Below are positions 38,401 through 44,810 of a DNA stretch of 64,000 nucleotides, one piece after another. The notes under the pieces are model-generated. The model ran no database searches. It was given only the letters and a program-made list of their open reading frames with translations, and was not told the DNA's origin. The stretch's first letter is position 1. Every line of letters starts with the position of its first letter. The stretch is from Gibbula magus. Lineage: Eukaryota; Mollusca; Gastropoda; Trochida; Trochidae. The position numbers were made by a program, and so were the translations under genes. The DNA lies in the NCBI GenBank assembly GCA_936450465.1, contig OW388293.1, positions 46,490,040-46,554,039 of the forward strand, read 5' to 3'.

Positions 38401-39502
38401 AAGCTAAAATACTGTTGTGAGCTGGAGGGTCTGTAAATTCCGCCATGGGGGCTAAAATGGGTAAAATAGAAATACGCAACTTCAGGGTTAAGCTTGTCAG
38501 GGGAATCAATATCACAAGAATTGTTCATTGGATTCTCATCATTATCTTACACCAGTGTTTTTTTAGGGAAAATTCAGGGCCCAGTTGATTTTGTTGGTCT
38601 TGACATTATTTTTCATTTTGAAGTATTAATTTGCGGTGAGGGATCATGTCACCTTAGTGACAACTTCTTGTTTTTAGTGGCACATGATCATTTCATTGAA
38701 TTATGTCTTAACTCCAATTTTATGAATACAAGGTAAGCTAAAATTCTGATATTGTTTCAGTCATCAGTGTCCATGGATGCCCTTATCACACCAAAAAGAT
38801 CCCCCAGCTTGGACCAGATTTCAACACCACAGACCGAAGACAGTCCAGGCACCAGCAGATCCAACATCGAAGCATACCTCCCCACTTACTCCACAATTAT
38901 TTACAAAAGACTAAGAACTGAGGGGAAACTGGGGAACCTCTATAACAAGTTCATTGAAGAGACAGCGTATCATGTGCTAAGCATTGGTGGAATGGACAAA
39001 CCAGGAATGTATGATGAATTCGGGGCTTTCATGTGCCACAAGTTCCCCTGTCTCGTCCATTCTGACGGGAAAAGAAAATGGGTGTGTATTTTTCTCGTAC
39101 TACATTTGTTAATTTGATAATTACATTCTTAACTTACTCTACATTTTAAGCTGTTGTAACTCATAAGGGAGATATATCTGCATTGATCAGTAGCTTGCAA
39201 GTTTCTCCACATCTGATGTGAAGATGAGAAGAAGAATAAATGGATTATTTTGGATCAAGTAACATTAAACTTTGAATTACTATTTCATGATTATATGCAT
39301 CTGAAGGAGGTAAATCTGTCTGTAGTAAATGTCACATTGTCATGCTTTTAAAAGTTCATTTTGTGTTCTCCTTGATTTCAGTCCTACTTCAACGCAAAAC
39401 TATCTCAGAAATTGAGGAATATCCGATGGAGGTGGAAGAGGCAATCAGAACAAGGCGATGCAAATAGACAAAGGAAGTATCTCAAGCGTCTTAAAAACAA
39501 TG
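8348..39502 (+). CDS. Tandem three-exon-cassette gene (partial; 13 exons seen)
   Basis: One multi-exon gene is inferred from exons A1-B1-C1-A2-B2-C2-A3-B3-C3-A4-B4-C4-A5, listed separately. All have matching splice sites: A after TTTCAG with GTAAGTG donor, B after TTTACAG or ATACAG with GTATAATG, C after TTTCAG with GTGTGTA. Phases join without a break in every case, giving a 207-residue repeat. Across the C-to-A junction the protein reads DEFGAFMCHKFPCLV...DW then SYFNLKLSQKLRNIRW, probably one folded unit. B is acidic and low in hydrophobics (PEIAELAVGDADQSYK). C begins with a Ser/Pro-rich linker. I recognise no named domain. Only in-frame indels occur in exons (A2 lacks 6 nt, A5 lacks 18 nt), while introns are full of insertions, which suggests selection on the protein. 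The first exons lie upstream of the window, and the 3' end is uncertain (see 45,208). Confidence 0.75.
8595..9130. mobile_element. unclassified insertion in intron A1-B1
   Basis: The paralogous introns run from CATAAATTGTAG directly to TATTGGTACTGATAC (about 23,120). Here about 535 bases intervene. They include the GCAAATGATAA motif near both sides (about 8,656 and 9,096) and a hairpin ACGGCCC...GGGCCGT at about 8,665-8,695. The ends are not clear enough to classify. Confidence 0.5.
9231..10288 (+). mobile_element. Helitron-like non-autonomous element H2
   Basis: It begins AGCTCATCAGGCCTGAAAGG and ends CCTGATGAGCTACAGAGCCC followed by ATGGCTC. That gives an 11-bp inverted match (AGCTCATCAGG / CCTGATGAGCT) and a 3' hairpin AGAGCC...GGCTCT. 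TATTTTT flanks it on both sides (9224-9230 and 10289-10295). The empty site is visible at 23,220 and 28,972 (CTTATTTTTGTAAAA). The core is a 145-bp tandem array. The tandem core, subterminal inversion, 3' hairpin and T-rich target suggest a Helentron / HINE ('pearl'-like) element. The classification is inference. Confidence 0.65.
9391..10260 (+). repeat. 145-bp tandem repeat core (six units)
   Basis: CCAATGGGGATTCTAAATTG recurs at 9391, 9535, 9680, 9825, 9970 (one base inserted after it) and 10116, spacing 144-146. Each unit holds the near-palindrome GGGGTCACAGGGGTCAC around GACCCCAAATGGGGTC and ends with TCTTCTCCAG. Open frames across it are by-products of the repeat. Confidence 0.9.
11076..11236 (+). 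CDS. Cassette gene exon B1
   Basis: 161 nt, phase 1 to 0, between ATTTACAG and GTATAATG. It encodes FTKIPGKVERAWKLRIQL, then a Lys/His/Pro-rich stretch and PEIAELAVGDADQSYK. It differs from B2-B4 in KKHVPEPSN (others KEDVVEPSK). Confidence 0.75.
11294..12300 (+). mobile_element. Helitron-like element H3 (decayed 5' end)
   Basis: It starts ACTCATCGATTGGCG, has degenerate 145-bp core units, and ends GCCTGGTGAGCTACAGAGCC then AGTGGCTC before a T-run. It lies in intron B1-C1 at the place where intron B3-C3 (about 25,418) has only TTTTGATTTTTTTC, the empty site. Confidence 0.6.
12508..12828 (+). CDS. Cassette gene exon C1
   Basis: 321 nt (107 codons), phase 0 to 0, after GTTTCAG and before GTGTGTATTT. 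It begins SSVSMDALITPKRSPSLDQI, has a Ser/Thr/Pro linker to about residue 33, then a helical-looking part with LRTEGKLGNLYNKFIKETAY and MYDEFGAFMCHKFPCLV, ending in DW. Confidence 0.78.
14300..14343. repeat. 11-bp tandem repeat, four units
   Basis: ACCTCCTCGAG is repeated four times; it is the reverse complement of the three-unit array at 3,880-3,912 in element A. Confidence 0.85.
15212..17116 (-). CDS. piggyBac transposase copy B, N-terminal frameshift
   Basis: This frame covers 634 aa of the same transposase as element A, including all three catalytic aspartate motifs (VDEGM, FMDNYY, GGVDRADQ) and the C-terminal cysteine-rich zinc domain. The original start (complement 17,242-17,244) is present, but a one-base loss near 17,147 (GACTTCATGACGAG against GACTTCATCAACGAG in copy A) shifts the frame and leads to an early stop. 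Only an internal Met at 17,116 opens the remaining frame, costing about 43 residues. There are scattered substitutions against A (W to C in DYWSTSDV, T to A in VTTYNKYM). It may be inactive, or translated from the internal Met; the catalytic core is complete. Confidence 0.85.
   Translation of the reverse strand: MESTDSDGSSGLDSDDAYDRDTVIDSEHGDTDGMSDIETEIARKILAAGNSTEEDFSGFEEEFADIPQYNQNNSQTFDEWVDGPRPRVNLPFTGQTGLRQFIELPENPEPIDFFNLFIHNDDYEDMATETNRYFKQAMEDKILRPRSRMQQWQDTNAEEMKVFVAMTIAMSLVVQRNFADYCSTSDVTSTPFFAKCMPLERFWLLITYLHLADNRRMPGRNTPCFSPINKLGHLYNRIVHRFSRVYKPHQNISVDEGMVPWKGNLSFKVYLPDKPKKYGIKAFMLCDSHNGYVCKFKLYTGKTNEPVSEGGKTYDVVMDLVNDYVGQGHHIFMDNYYSSTNLYINLWERGIGATGTLRANRKGLPDSVKKPKKKAKQGDMTVSHNHGLLVLRYEDRKSVLLMSTVEDTQLEQTGKKNRATGEPVLKPRIVTAYNKYMGGVDRADQMLSYTPFRVKTLKWWKRVWFHVLNVAMLNSYIVYKEYSKDKPLKTSREYRKALAQHIVTFADKEQVPSLCRPPRGRPSTSDESVTRLHGRHFPTKIEPIGRKKNVTRMCVVCSKAKRAVLAKQIEEGNGPARKKKRVGRESSYECTDCNVSLCAAPCFKLYHTATDYSRAYITATEKERNEEGNEEEEN
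19425..19557 (+). CDS. Cassette gene exon A2
   Basis: 133 nt, phase 0 to 1, splice sites as A1. An in-frame 6-nt deletion shortens the tail (GKVVRTVKRHKKYLKPFETN). It joins C1 across intron 12,829-19,424, which contains piggyBac B. Confidence 0.75.
20114..20274 (+). CDS. Cassette gene exon B2
   Basis: 161 nt, phase 1 to 0, ATTTACAG/GTATAATG. It encodes FTKIPGKVKPARKLRTQL and ends GDADQSYK. Intact. Confidence 0.75.
20707..20762 (+). mobile_element. short SINE 3' fragment with 12-bp TSD
   Basis: GCGCCGCTAATGGCTGCAAT ... AAGCGGCGTTAAACAATAAC ending in an ACTC repeat. CTTCTCCAGTTT flanks it on both sides (20695-20706 and 20763-20774). The motif is one I recall from abalone-like gastropod SINEs. 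Confidence 0.7.
20939..20984 (+). mobile_element. second SINE 3' fragment at the equivalent site
   Basis: GCGCCGCCTATAGCTGCAAT ... GCGGTGTTACTCACTCACTC, flanked by CTTCTCCAGTT. It sits at the same position of the next core unit as the copy at 20,707, which suggests that a unit already carrying the SINE was duplicated. Confidence 0.65.
21629..21654. repeat. (AT)n microsatellite
   Basis: An imperfect TA/AT run in intron B2-C2; absent from the other copies of this intron. Confidence 0.8.
21733..22053 (+). CDS. Cassette gene exon C2
   Basis: 321 nt, phase 0 to 0. Differences from C1 are few (ALITLKRSP, FIEETAYHV, SEGNRDW). Splice sites are unchanged. Confidence 0.78.
22893..23031 (+). CDS. Cassette gene exon A3
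   Basis: 139 nt, phase 0 to 1. It reads SYFNLKLSQKLRNIRWNRKR, then a tail with VDVARTAKRQKKILKP. Intron C2-A3 (22,054-22,892) is the shortest of its class, free of large insertions, and serves as the reference empty site. Confidence 0.75.
23470..24665. mobile_element. non-autonomous hAT element, perfect 8-bp TSD (1,196 bp)
   Basis: Ends CAGGGATGCAGAAATCGG and ...GAATCTGCATCCCTG are inverted repeats. GTTAATAT is duplicated exactly (23462-23469 and 24666-24673). The paralogous intron has ACGTTAATATTTCGATG once (about 10,568). No convincing transposase is inside; a 103-aa reverse frame at 23,489-23,800 has no recognisable features. Confidence 0.9.
25210..25370 (+). CDS. Cassette gene exon B3
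   Basis: 161 nt, phase 1 to 0, ATTTACAG/GTATAATG. Ends GDADNTYK where other copies have DQSYK. Intron B3-C3 is only 247 bases and lacks the Helitron-like insertion. Confidence 0.75.
25618..25938 (+). CDS. Cassette gene exon C3
   Basis: 321 nt, phase 0 to 0. Differs by TPQIDDIPGTS in the linker. Splice sites unchanged. Confidence 0.78.
25981..27219. mobile_element. TA-flanked DNA transposon, non-autonomous (1,239 bp)
   Basis: Perfect 25-bp terminal inverted repeats starting CCGTATATTACCGGGTATAA, with a second internal GGGTCGACTTATAC motif at both ends. TA on each side (25979-25980, 27220-27221) fits a TA target duplication of the Tc1/mariner type, but other superfamilies are possible. The paralogous introns C1-A2 and C4-A5 lack it. 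No transposase frame. Confidence 0.8.
27546..27945. mobile_element. 400-bp MITE in TTAA
   Basis: Inverted ends GGAGAGATGGGACC / GGTCCCATCTCTCC, flanked by TTAA (27542-27545 and 27946-27949). The paralogous intron reads ACAATTAAAACATTTCTC (about 13,210), the empty site. piggyBac element A occupies the same TTAA in the upstream cassette (4601-4604). The ends differ from that piggyBac family. Confidence 0.85.
27974..28190. mobile_element. short repeat with TACCCCCGC / GCGGGGGTA ends
   Basis: Absent from the paralogous intron, which reads TAATTTTTATTGACAAAG. It starts TACCCCCGC, contains TTTTCTCAAAAACCGTCAAA, and ends GCGGGGGTATGTG with a hairpin GTGAGCCATGCTCAC. Related copies lie at 36,292-37,195. 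No gene. Confidence 0.65.
28641..28779 (+). CDS. Cassette gene exon A4
   Basis: 139 nt, phase 0 to 1. SYFNLKLSQKLRNIRWNRKR kept; the tail differs (VTWAAKRQENSLQPIETN). Confidence 0.74.
29206..29546. mobile_element. interspersed repeat starting AACCCCCAGGTGAAACCGAA
   Basis: Contains CCGTCTGTCCGTCCGTCC and TCTGAAATCAACTCCTCCCA, shared with 40,615-41,030. Non-coding; class unknown. A duplicated piece of the host intron (TTGAAGATCCATTTGAGTTC) lies on its left and again at 31,440. Confidence 0.5.
29551..30789. mobile_element. piggyBac deletion derivative C (1,239 bp)
   Basis: TTAA flanks at 29547-29550 and 30790-30793. Left end CCCTTACGTTGCGTATATAT; right end reversed CCCTTAACTTGCGGGTCCCG. Left 450 bases resemble the left end of B (13,595 on) and right part resembles 18,4xx-19,327, but the transposase gene is absent. 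This is a non-autonomous member that element A's enzyme could in principle mobilise (inference). Confidence 0.88.
31073..31354 (+). mobile_element. Helitron-like 3' fragment
   Basis: Core-unit pieces (GGGGATTCTAAATTCTAGAT, CTTCTTCTACAG) followed by the 3' end CCTAATGAGCTACAGAGCCC and a T-rich target. No 5' end. Confidence 0.55.
31866..32225. mobile_element. palindromic element with two head-to-head tRNA-like sequences
   Basis: 31,866-32,191 is one long inverted repeat (arms about 157 bases, centre near 32,028, short loop CATTTTGTCGAG). Each arm holds a tRNA-like stretch. The A-box-like part is TGGTAAGCTGTTGG. The B box is GGTTCGAATCC on the reverse-strand copy but GGTTAGAATCC on the forward one. 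A 34-nt unpaired A/T-rich tail (32,192-32,225) follows. An 11-bp duplication AATATATATTG brackets the whole (31855-31865, 32226-32236). Paralogous introns read straight through (10,775; 19,796). The one-sided tail and long duplication suggest LINE-driven insertion like a SINE; a fold-back DNA transposon is the alternative. Confidence 0.8.
32543..32703 (+). CDS. Cassette gene exon B4
   Basis: 161 nt, phase 1 to 0, ATATACAG/GTATAATG. Encodes FTKIRGIVEPARKLRTQL and ends GDADQSYK. Intron B4-C4 (32,704-38,760) holds the nested insertions. Confidence 0.75.
32760..33133. repeat. interspersed repeat, left part (continues at 38,492)
   Basis: Repeated motifs TATCTTACAC, GACAAAGGGCTGATTAGATT and CTCAAGGTCACAGC. 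It resumes after piggyBac D at 38,492-38,680 and ends near GGGATCATGTCACCTTAGTG. Similar repeats at 34,570-35,060 and 49,430. Non-coding. Confidence 0.55.
33808..36291 (+). pseudogene. hAT transposase relic, ZNF862-like
   Basis: Coding pieces in order. First, 33,808-34,440 gives KRERKLIPSWKGLYPW, a TTF/BED-like zinc finger (CEIC ... LKSHDQSDAH) and LTILSDGS. Next comes a small frame change, after which IIEQETVFIVHT continues to about 34,482. After an inserted repeat, 35,065-35,410 (VSFDGAAVMLG-type region, VPAHCIAHKLELAV) belongs to the RNase-H-like core. Then 35,446-36,177 (KQVRWLASKIYAVQAL) leads to a stop, and 36,178-36,291 (LMFVVSPGTAVCERL) is the start of the hAT dimerisation motif. Stops, frameshifts and two insertions make it non-functional. 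The family assignment is from memory of ZNF862-type proteins. Confidence 0.75.
34483..35062. mobile_element. repeat inserted in the hAT transposase
   Basis: Opens with a hairpin (ACGCCGCTGAATACATAGTC ... GACTATTTATTCAGCGGCGT, 34,483-34,535), followed by three imperfect ~130-base units with ATCTCATGA and CAAGGTCACCAC. Ends GCGGGGGACATTGCCATGTT. Coding frame of the hAT resumes after it. Confidence 0.6.
36292..37195. mobile_element. repeat related to 27,974, inserted in the hAT
   Basis: Begins ATACATAGCGGTCATTCCG, shares TTTTCTCAAAAACC and CAACCAAACTTTGTACAGTT with 27,974-28,190, and ends GCGGGGGTATG. Interior shows repeated GAACTTAGTA and GATACTCTTTATCGAGTTCG units of about 170-190 bases. Confidence 0.6.
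38761..39081 (+). CDS. Cassette gene exon C4
   Basis: 321 nt, phase 0 to 0, TTTCAG/GTGTGTA. Differences: TAYHVLSIGG and SDGKRKW. Followed by the shortest C-to-A intron (300 bases). Confidence 0.78.
39382..39502 (+). CDS. Cassette gene exon A5 (last A)
   Basis: 121 nt, phase 0 to 1, an in-frame 18-nt shorter version. SYFNAKLSQKLRNIRWRWKR with tail DANRQRKYLKRLKNN. It needs a phase-1 acceptor downstream; no B5 exon was found. Confidence 0.72.
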
Positions 39503-39540
39503 GTAAGTGAATTGTGAAAACAAACATTTATTTAAACATT

Positions 39541-40215
39541 ATTATCCCCCGCCACGAAGAGGAAGGGGGATATAGGTTTGTGCTCAGTCCGTCCGAGATA
39601 AAGGGGACAGCTTTTATCAGACACCGTTTAAGATAGGATTACCAAATTTGGTGTGTTGCTTGAGGTCATACATACCTTGATGGAGTTCGATCATGGGAAG
39701 CTTGCAATTATTTTTTCCGGAGGTATTGCCCTTGTTCCGTATTTTTGGACTTTGTTCATGGTATCTGCAAAGGGGACAGCTATTCTCAGAAACTATTTCA
39801 GATAGGATAACCAAATTTGGTGTGATGCTTGAGGGCATAAATACCTTGATGGAGTTCGAAAATGAGAAGCGTGCCTTTGTTTTTTTCCGGAGTTATTGCC
39901 CTTGATTGTTTGTTTTTTTCCCCACTCTGTTCCAGGTAATTTCAAAGGGGACATCTTTTCTCAGAAACTGTTTCAAATAGGAGAACCAAATTTGTTGTTT
40001 GGCTTGAGGGTTTGAAAAGTAGAATCGTGTGATTCATGTATCTTCAAAGGGGATAACTTTTCATTGAAACTGGTTAAGATCAAATCAGTTGTGTGGCTTG
40101 AGGGTATCGATACCTTGATGGAACATGTGAAGTGCACAATTATTTCTTTTCGAATTATTGCCCTTGATCCAATTTCTTGGGTCTGGCGGGGGATGTTGAT
40201 GACTATGTCTTCTTG
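39541..40215. repeat. interspersed repeat with internal units
   Basis: Starts ATTATCCCCCGCCACGAAGA. AAAGGGGACA recurs at about 39,600, 39,769, 39,944 and 40,045, with CCAAATTTGGTGTG and CTTGATGGAGTTCG in most units. No gene seen. Confidence 0.55.
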
Positions 40216-40218
40216 TTA

Positions 40219-40585
40219 TCAATCAATCTTTATTACGGTACTTAGAAGGCTACAGCTGCAGGCCTGTAGTACAATCATGAGTAAATCACATTACAGATTA
40301 TTTTAGGTAACAATATTCTTTCTAAATAACATTGCATAATAAATATACATTGCAAGATTTTGCAATATGTGAGTATTGGTATGTTGCAACAATAACAATA
40401 GTTTTGTTACACTGGGGTAAGTATAATAGTATGATTTAATATATTTTAACCGTAGGCTTTTATAGGATGGACATATCAACAAAAAATGTAGTTCGTCTTC
40501 TACAGCATTCATATTACAAATTTGACAGATTCTTTTATTTCTTGTAAAGCCTGCATATCTATCTGCAATTGTACAAATGTGTATA
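40219..40585 (-). pseudogene. non-LTR retrotransposon 3' end fragment
   Basis: Reverse strand reads AGFTRNKRICQICNMNAVED then LHFLLICPSYKSLRLKYIKS, a cysteine-containing tail typical of the end of some invertebrate LINE ORF2 proteins. It then has LAMYIYYAM and a stop. 5'-truncated. Confidence 0.6.
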
Positions 40586-40614
40586 AGTAGCTCATGGCAT
40601 GGCGTCCTGCTTTT

Positions 40615-41030
40615 GGCTGTAAATTTGTATCCCCGGAGTGAAACCCAAGGGGGCTATTGTCATGGCACAGCCTGTGTGTCCGTCCGTCTGGCCTGAAAAT
40701 GGTACTTGTGTTCTGAAATCAACTCCTCCCACAGGTTTTGATCACTCTTTCTGAGACTTTACACATGCTTTGGATATACATCAATGATGTGCATGTGCTT
40801 TTGTGTAACCAATCGGTTGAATATTTTCAGAGTTATGGCCCTTGACTTTGAGTGCTCAGCTTTCTGACTGTGGGTTAAACTTAGCATTGCTCAAACTTTT
40901 GATATTTCTTTGAAACTTGATAGACCATTGAATAAGATCAAATCTTTCGTAAATTACCCTTACATTTAAACTGCTTATTTGGAGGATAAGGAAGTCCGGG
41001 CTCTGTACTCTCAAAGCACTCTTGTTCACT
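40615..41030. repeat. interspersed repeat related to 29,206
   Basis: CCCCGGAGTGAAACCCAAGG, then TCTGAAATCAACTCCTCCCA and TACACATGCTTTGGATATAC, as at 29,206-29,546. Non-coding. Confidence 0.5.
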
Positions 41031-41036
41031 TTTTAC

Positions 41037-41460
41037 CTCATCATGCCTGATGAGCTTTTGGCATGGCATGGCCTCCTTTCATCCGTTTGTAAACGTTCTC
41101 CACTTCTCCTCCAGAACCAATGACTCTAGAGAGCTGAAGTTTTATGTACAGACTCCTTGGTTGAAGGGGATTTTAAATTGTAGATTTGGTGAGTCTGTGA
41201 CATTTAAAGCCCATTTCCATCCTCTTCTCTAGGACAAAAAGCTGAAATGTTGTATACAGACTCCTTGGCCAAAAAGGATGTTAAATTGTGGATTTGGTGA
41301 CCCTGTGACCTCAAATTTGGAGCACAACCTAAAAGAAACTATTGTTGTAAGCTTTGAACAGTACTCTTGAGATTTTATTTGCTCTTCACTTCAGTCAATA
41401 TAGAGACTGAGGGCAGGCAGTACTCGCAAAGAAAGGCATAGAGAGACAGAAATGTAATAT
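41037..41460 (+). mobile_element. Helitron-like 5' portion
   Basis: CTCATCATGCCTGATGAGC start and decayed TTCTAAATTG core units; no 3' hairpin before the next copy starts at 41,465. Confidence 0.45.
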
Positions 41461-41464
41461 TTTT

Positions 41465-42443
41465 AGCTCATCAGGCCTGTAAAGGCCAGATGGGCTAATG
41501 GCATGGGCCGGCGTCAATCGTCTGTCGTTCGTCATTCGTCTTCCGTAAACTTTTGACATTTTCGACTTCTCCTCCAGAACCACTACACCCCCAAAGCTGA
41601 AATTTTGTGGGGAGGTACCTGGCACCTAGGGGGTCAAAGTTTGTTCATCACGAATTCCAACGCCCACAAATATGGCCGCCAGAGACGTTTAAAGTGAAAC
41701 CTTTAAACGACTTCTTCTCCGAAAGCGCTTGATATAGGAATGTGAATTTTTTTCATTAACATTTTTTGTAGGATGGAGATACAAGTTTGTAAATTTGGTG
41801 AGATAAATTATGAAATATTAACTTTGCACGGGGTTCACCCTTAAAGCTTAAAACGACTTCTTCTCATGAACCAGAAATAGGAGATATTCAGAAACCTGGG
41901 CAGTGTTTACTTTTAAAGATGGAGATTATGATTTGTAAATTTTATTATTTAAATTTTAATATTTTGATTTTTGACAGGGGTTCATTTAAATGTATATTTT
42001 TCATCCCAGAAACAAATGACCCTAGAACATTCTACTTTTGGGGATATCATCTATGTTTAGTGAATATCAATAGTTCCGAATATCAAGTCTTTTGGATGAA
42101 AAATAAGAAAGTTATAAGTGAAAACATTTTAATGGTTTACCATTTTGCTGAAATTAACTCAGTCATAACATATGAGCAGTGTTTATATTTGAATGAAAGG
42201 TGTTTTCGAGAGCTTTCTAACGAAACTTTCATTATATTTGTATCATAGAAATTAAGCAAGATAGAACTTATTTTATTTTTTGCAATTTCACTTGGGCTGG
42301 TTGGAGGATCAGGTTTCACTCACTGTTCTCCACATCAGCCAAGAGCAGTAGAGAGAAAGAGTAAGTGTAATGTTTTGTAATAGGAGATCAGGTTAGTCCA
42401 AGCTCAATTAATCTACTCTGATGAGCTACAGAGCCCATAGCTC
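41465..42443 (+). mobile_element. Helitron-like element H5
   Basis: AGCTCATCAGGCCTGTAAAGG-type start, 3' end GATGAGCTACAGAGCCC then ATAGCTC, followed by TATTTTT. The next copy (H6) begins directly after at 42,451, giving a head-to-tail pair. A/T-rich interior with no gene; a small AG/GTAAGT-bounded segment at 42,327-42,360 could mimic an exon. Confidence 0.55.
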
Positions 42444-42450
42444 TATTTTT

Positions 42451-44442
42451 AGCTTATCAGGCCTGAAAGGCCTGATGGGCTTATGGCATGGGATGGCGTC
42501 CGTCCGTCCGTAAACTTTTTGCTTTTTCGACTTCTTCTCCAGAACCACTGGGTCTAGGTAGCTGAAATTTTGTATACAGACTCCTTGGGCAATGGGGATT
42601 CTAAATTGTAGATTTAGTGATCCAGTGACCCCAAATATGGGCCTCACAGGCCATAACCTAAAAACCTATTTTCATCTTCTTCTCCAGAACGAAAAGACCT
42701 AGAAGACTGAAATGTTGTGTACAGACTCTTTAGCCAATGGAGATTCTAAATTGTAGATTTGGTGACCCTGTGACCCCAAATAAGGGCCTCACAGGCCATG
42801 ACCTAACATTCTATTTTCTTCTTCTTCTCCAGAACGAAAAGACCTAGGAGGCTGTCATGTTGTATAAAGAGTCTTTAACCAATGGAGATTCTAAATTGTA
42901 GATTTGGTGACCCTGTGGTCCCAAATAAGGGCCTCACAGGCCATTACCTAAAATCCTGTTTTCATCAGTTTCTCCGGAACAAAAAGACCTAGAAGGCTGT
43001 AATATTGTGTGCAAACTCTTTAGCCAATGGGGATTCTAACTTGTAAATTTGGTGACCCTGTGACCCCAAATATGGGCCACAGCCTAAAAAAAACCTTTGA
43101 AATTGAATTTTGAACTGATATTTTATGTGCACTTCAATCAAATTTTCCCTAATAAACAAAACATAAAAATCTATTTTCATCTTCTTCTCCAGAACAAACT
43201 AGAAGGAATATTGCGTTCAGAATGTTTAGATGTTTGGATGAAAAGGCTAAGAACCGATAAAATTGTGCAAAGATCTCAGGACAAGATGACCAGGTGCATT
43301 GATGACATTCGCAAGTGGATGTCAAGCAACTTCCTAAAGTTAAACGACGACAAAACTGAGTACATGGTCATAGGTACGAAACAGCAGTTGAACAAGGTTC
43401 CAAGCCGCCCCCTTGCAGTTGGAGATTCGTTAGTTGAATCGAGCGACAAAGTCAAGAACCTTGGAGTGATGTTCACCAACAATATGACATCTGACCAGCA
43501 AGTCCTCAATACCTGTAGTGCTGCGAACATGCACCTACGTAACATCGGTAAGATAAGAAGATTCCTCAACACTGAGACAACCAAACTGCTTGTTCACTCT
43601 ACTGATCGGATCAGGCAATATTCACAGTCTGCAACTTGTTCAGAATCGTGCAGCCAGAATCATCACAAGAACTAAACCAAGAGACCACATAACTCCCAGT
43701 CTACGGCAGCTGCACTGGCTACCAATCCAACAACGGATACAATTCAAGATCCTAGTTCTGACACACAGATCTCTGTATGAAGATGACTTTCCCCTATACA
43801 TGAGAGAACTCATCAGCATGTACCAACCCTCAAGGTCTCTCAGATCAGAAAAAAGTTGTCTGCTGTGTGTTCCTGGGACCAGAACAAAACTTGGCAATAG
43901 TGCATTTTCAGTGACAGCCCCAGTCCTTTGGAACTCTATCCCACTCAAACTCCGATGCATCGAGAACGTCTCATCTTTCCGAACTCACTTAAAAACCTTT
44001 CTTTTCTCTGAGGTCTATGTTGTCTAGAATTGTAAGTGCGCCGTTGAACAGCTGGAAGCTGGAAACCAGGCGCGTTAGAAATGCATTATTATTATTAAAG
44101 ATTATTTAGCCAAGGTGATTCTAAATTGTACTATGTGCCATGAGATTCATCACATTGCCTGTTCTCTCTAAGCCTTATACAGTTAGATCAGTGATGCCAG
44201 TGTTTTGTGCAAGGCAGAGGCTATTACATAATTTGGCTGTAAAAGCCCAGCTGGCTTGTAACCAGAGCCAAGGGGTCAGCATATTGCATAATCTCCTGTG
44301 TGTTGACCTTGCTGAGTGCTCTCTCTCACTTTCAAGACGAAGATTTGTCAGGGCTAGGGATTATGCATTATATTGAGACAATATGTTTCTGTCTTCATCA
44401 TCAAACAATATAAACCCTGATGAGCTACAGAGCCCATAACTC
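42451..44442 (+). mobile_element. Helitron-like element H6, split by a LINE fragment
   Basis: AGCTTATCAGGCCTGAAAGG start; four core units with GGGCCTCACAGGCCAT; 3' end CCCTGATGAGCTACAGAGCC then CATAACTC and a T-run. The non-LTR fragment at about 43,230-44,098 is inserted. Confidence 0.6.
43230..44098 (+). pseudogene. L2/CR1-like non-LTR retrotransposon 3' fragment
   Basis: C-terminal reverse-transcriptase part: CIDDIRKWMSSNFLKLNDDK, NLGVMFTNNM, then after a frame break near 43,600 LQLVQNRAARIITRTK, LRQLHWLPIQQRIQFKILVL, VLWNSIPLKLRCIENVSSFR. These are typical of the thumb and tail of CR1/L2-type ORF2. It ends with ATTATTATTATT after the stop, a microsatellite tail typical of that clade. 5' truncation is as expected for LINEs. 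Confidence 0.8.
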
Positions 44443-44630
44443 TATTTTTTATATGAGTTCTAACATGTGCTTTCAGAAATGGTTATTGAGAAAGAGAAGT
44501 TGAGACTTGGAAACTAAGAATTGAGGTTCTAACAAAAATTGTATGCAATATTTATTTTGTAAAACAATCTCTTTGTAAATTTTATCATATTTCATATAAG
44601 TAATTATTAATATTTCATTATTATTTAAAG

Positions 44631-44810
44631 CCTGATGAGCTACAGAGCCAATGGCTCTATTATTTATTTGTAATAATTTTGATATTTCTATATCCTGGTA
44701 GATCCTGGTCAATTTTTAATCACATTGTGCATTATATTATATTTTGTTTCGGCTTTCTACATAAACAATAAAGATCCTGATGAGCTACAGAGCCCATGGC
44801 TCTATTTTTT
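44631..44810 (+). repeat. two orphan Helitron-like 3' hairpins
   Basis: CCTGATGAGCTACAGAGCC followed by ATGGCTCTAT at 44,631 and again at 44,776 without any 5' part. A decayed third occurs at 46,522. With the end at 44,416 these form a series of termini. Confidence 0.6.

Larger units (their letters stand above)
33138..38487. mobile_element. piggyBac element D, host of a nested hAT (5,350 bp)
   Basis: TTAA flanks at 33134-33137 and 38488-38491. Left end CCCTTAACTTGCGGCTCCCG; right end AATACGCAACTTCAGGG. Only about 217 bases of the left part and 1.2 kb of the right part are piggyBac. The middle is a hAT copy (33,355 on). The right part carries the same ATAAAGACA / CTTTACAATGATAT-like subterminal repeats as element B. 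No piggyBac transposase remains. Confidence 0.85.

Noticed and set aside
41390..41450. Possible B5 exon after TTCACTTCAG
   Set aside because: It meets an in-frame stop in the needed phase, has no donor, and lies in Helitron-like sequence.
44140..44376. 78-aa open frame on the forward strand
   Set aside because: No recognisable motif, inside the tail region of a Helitron-like copy, no splice context.
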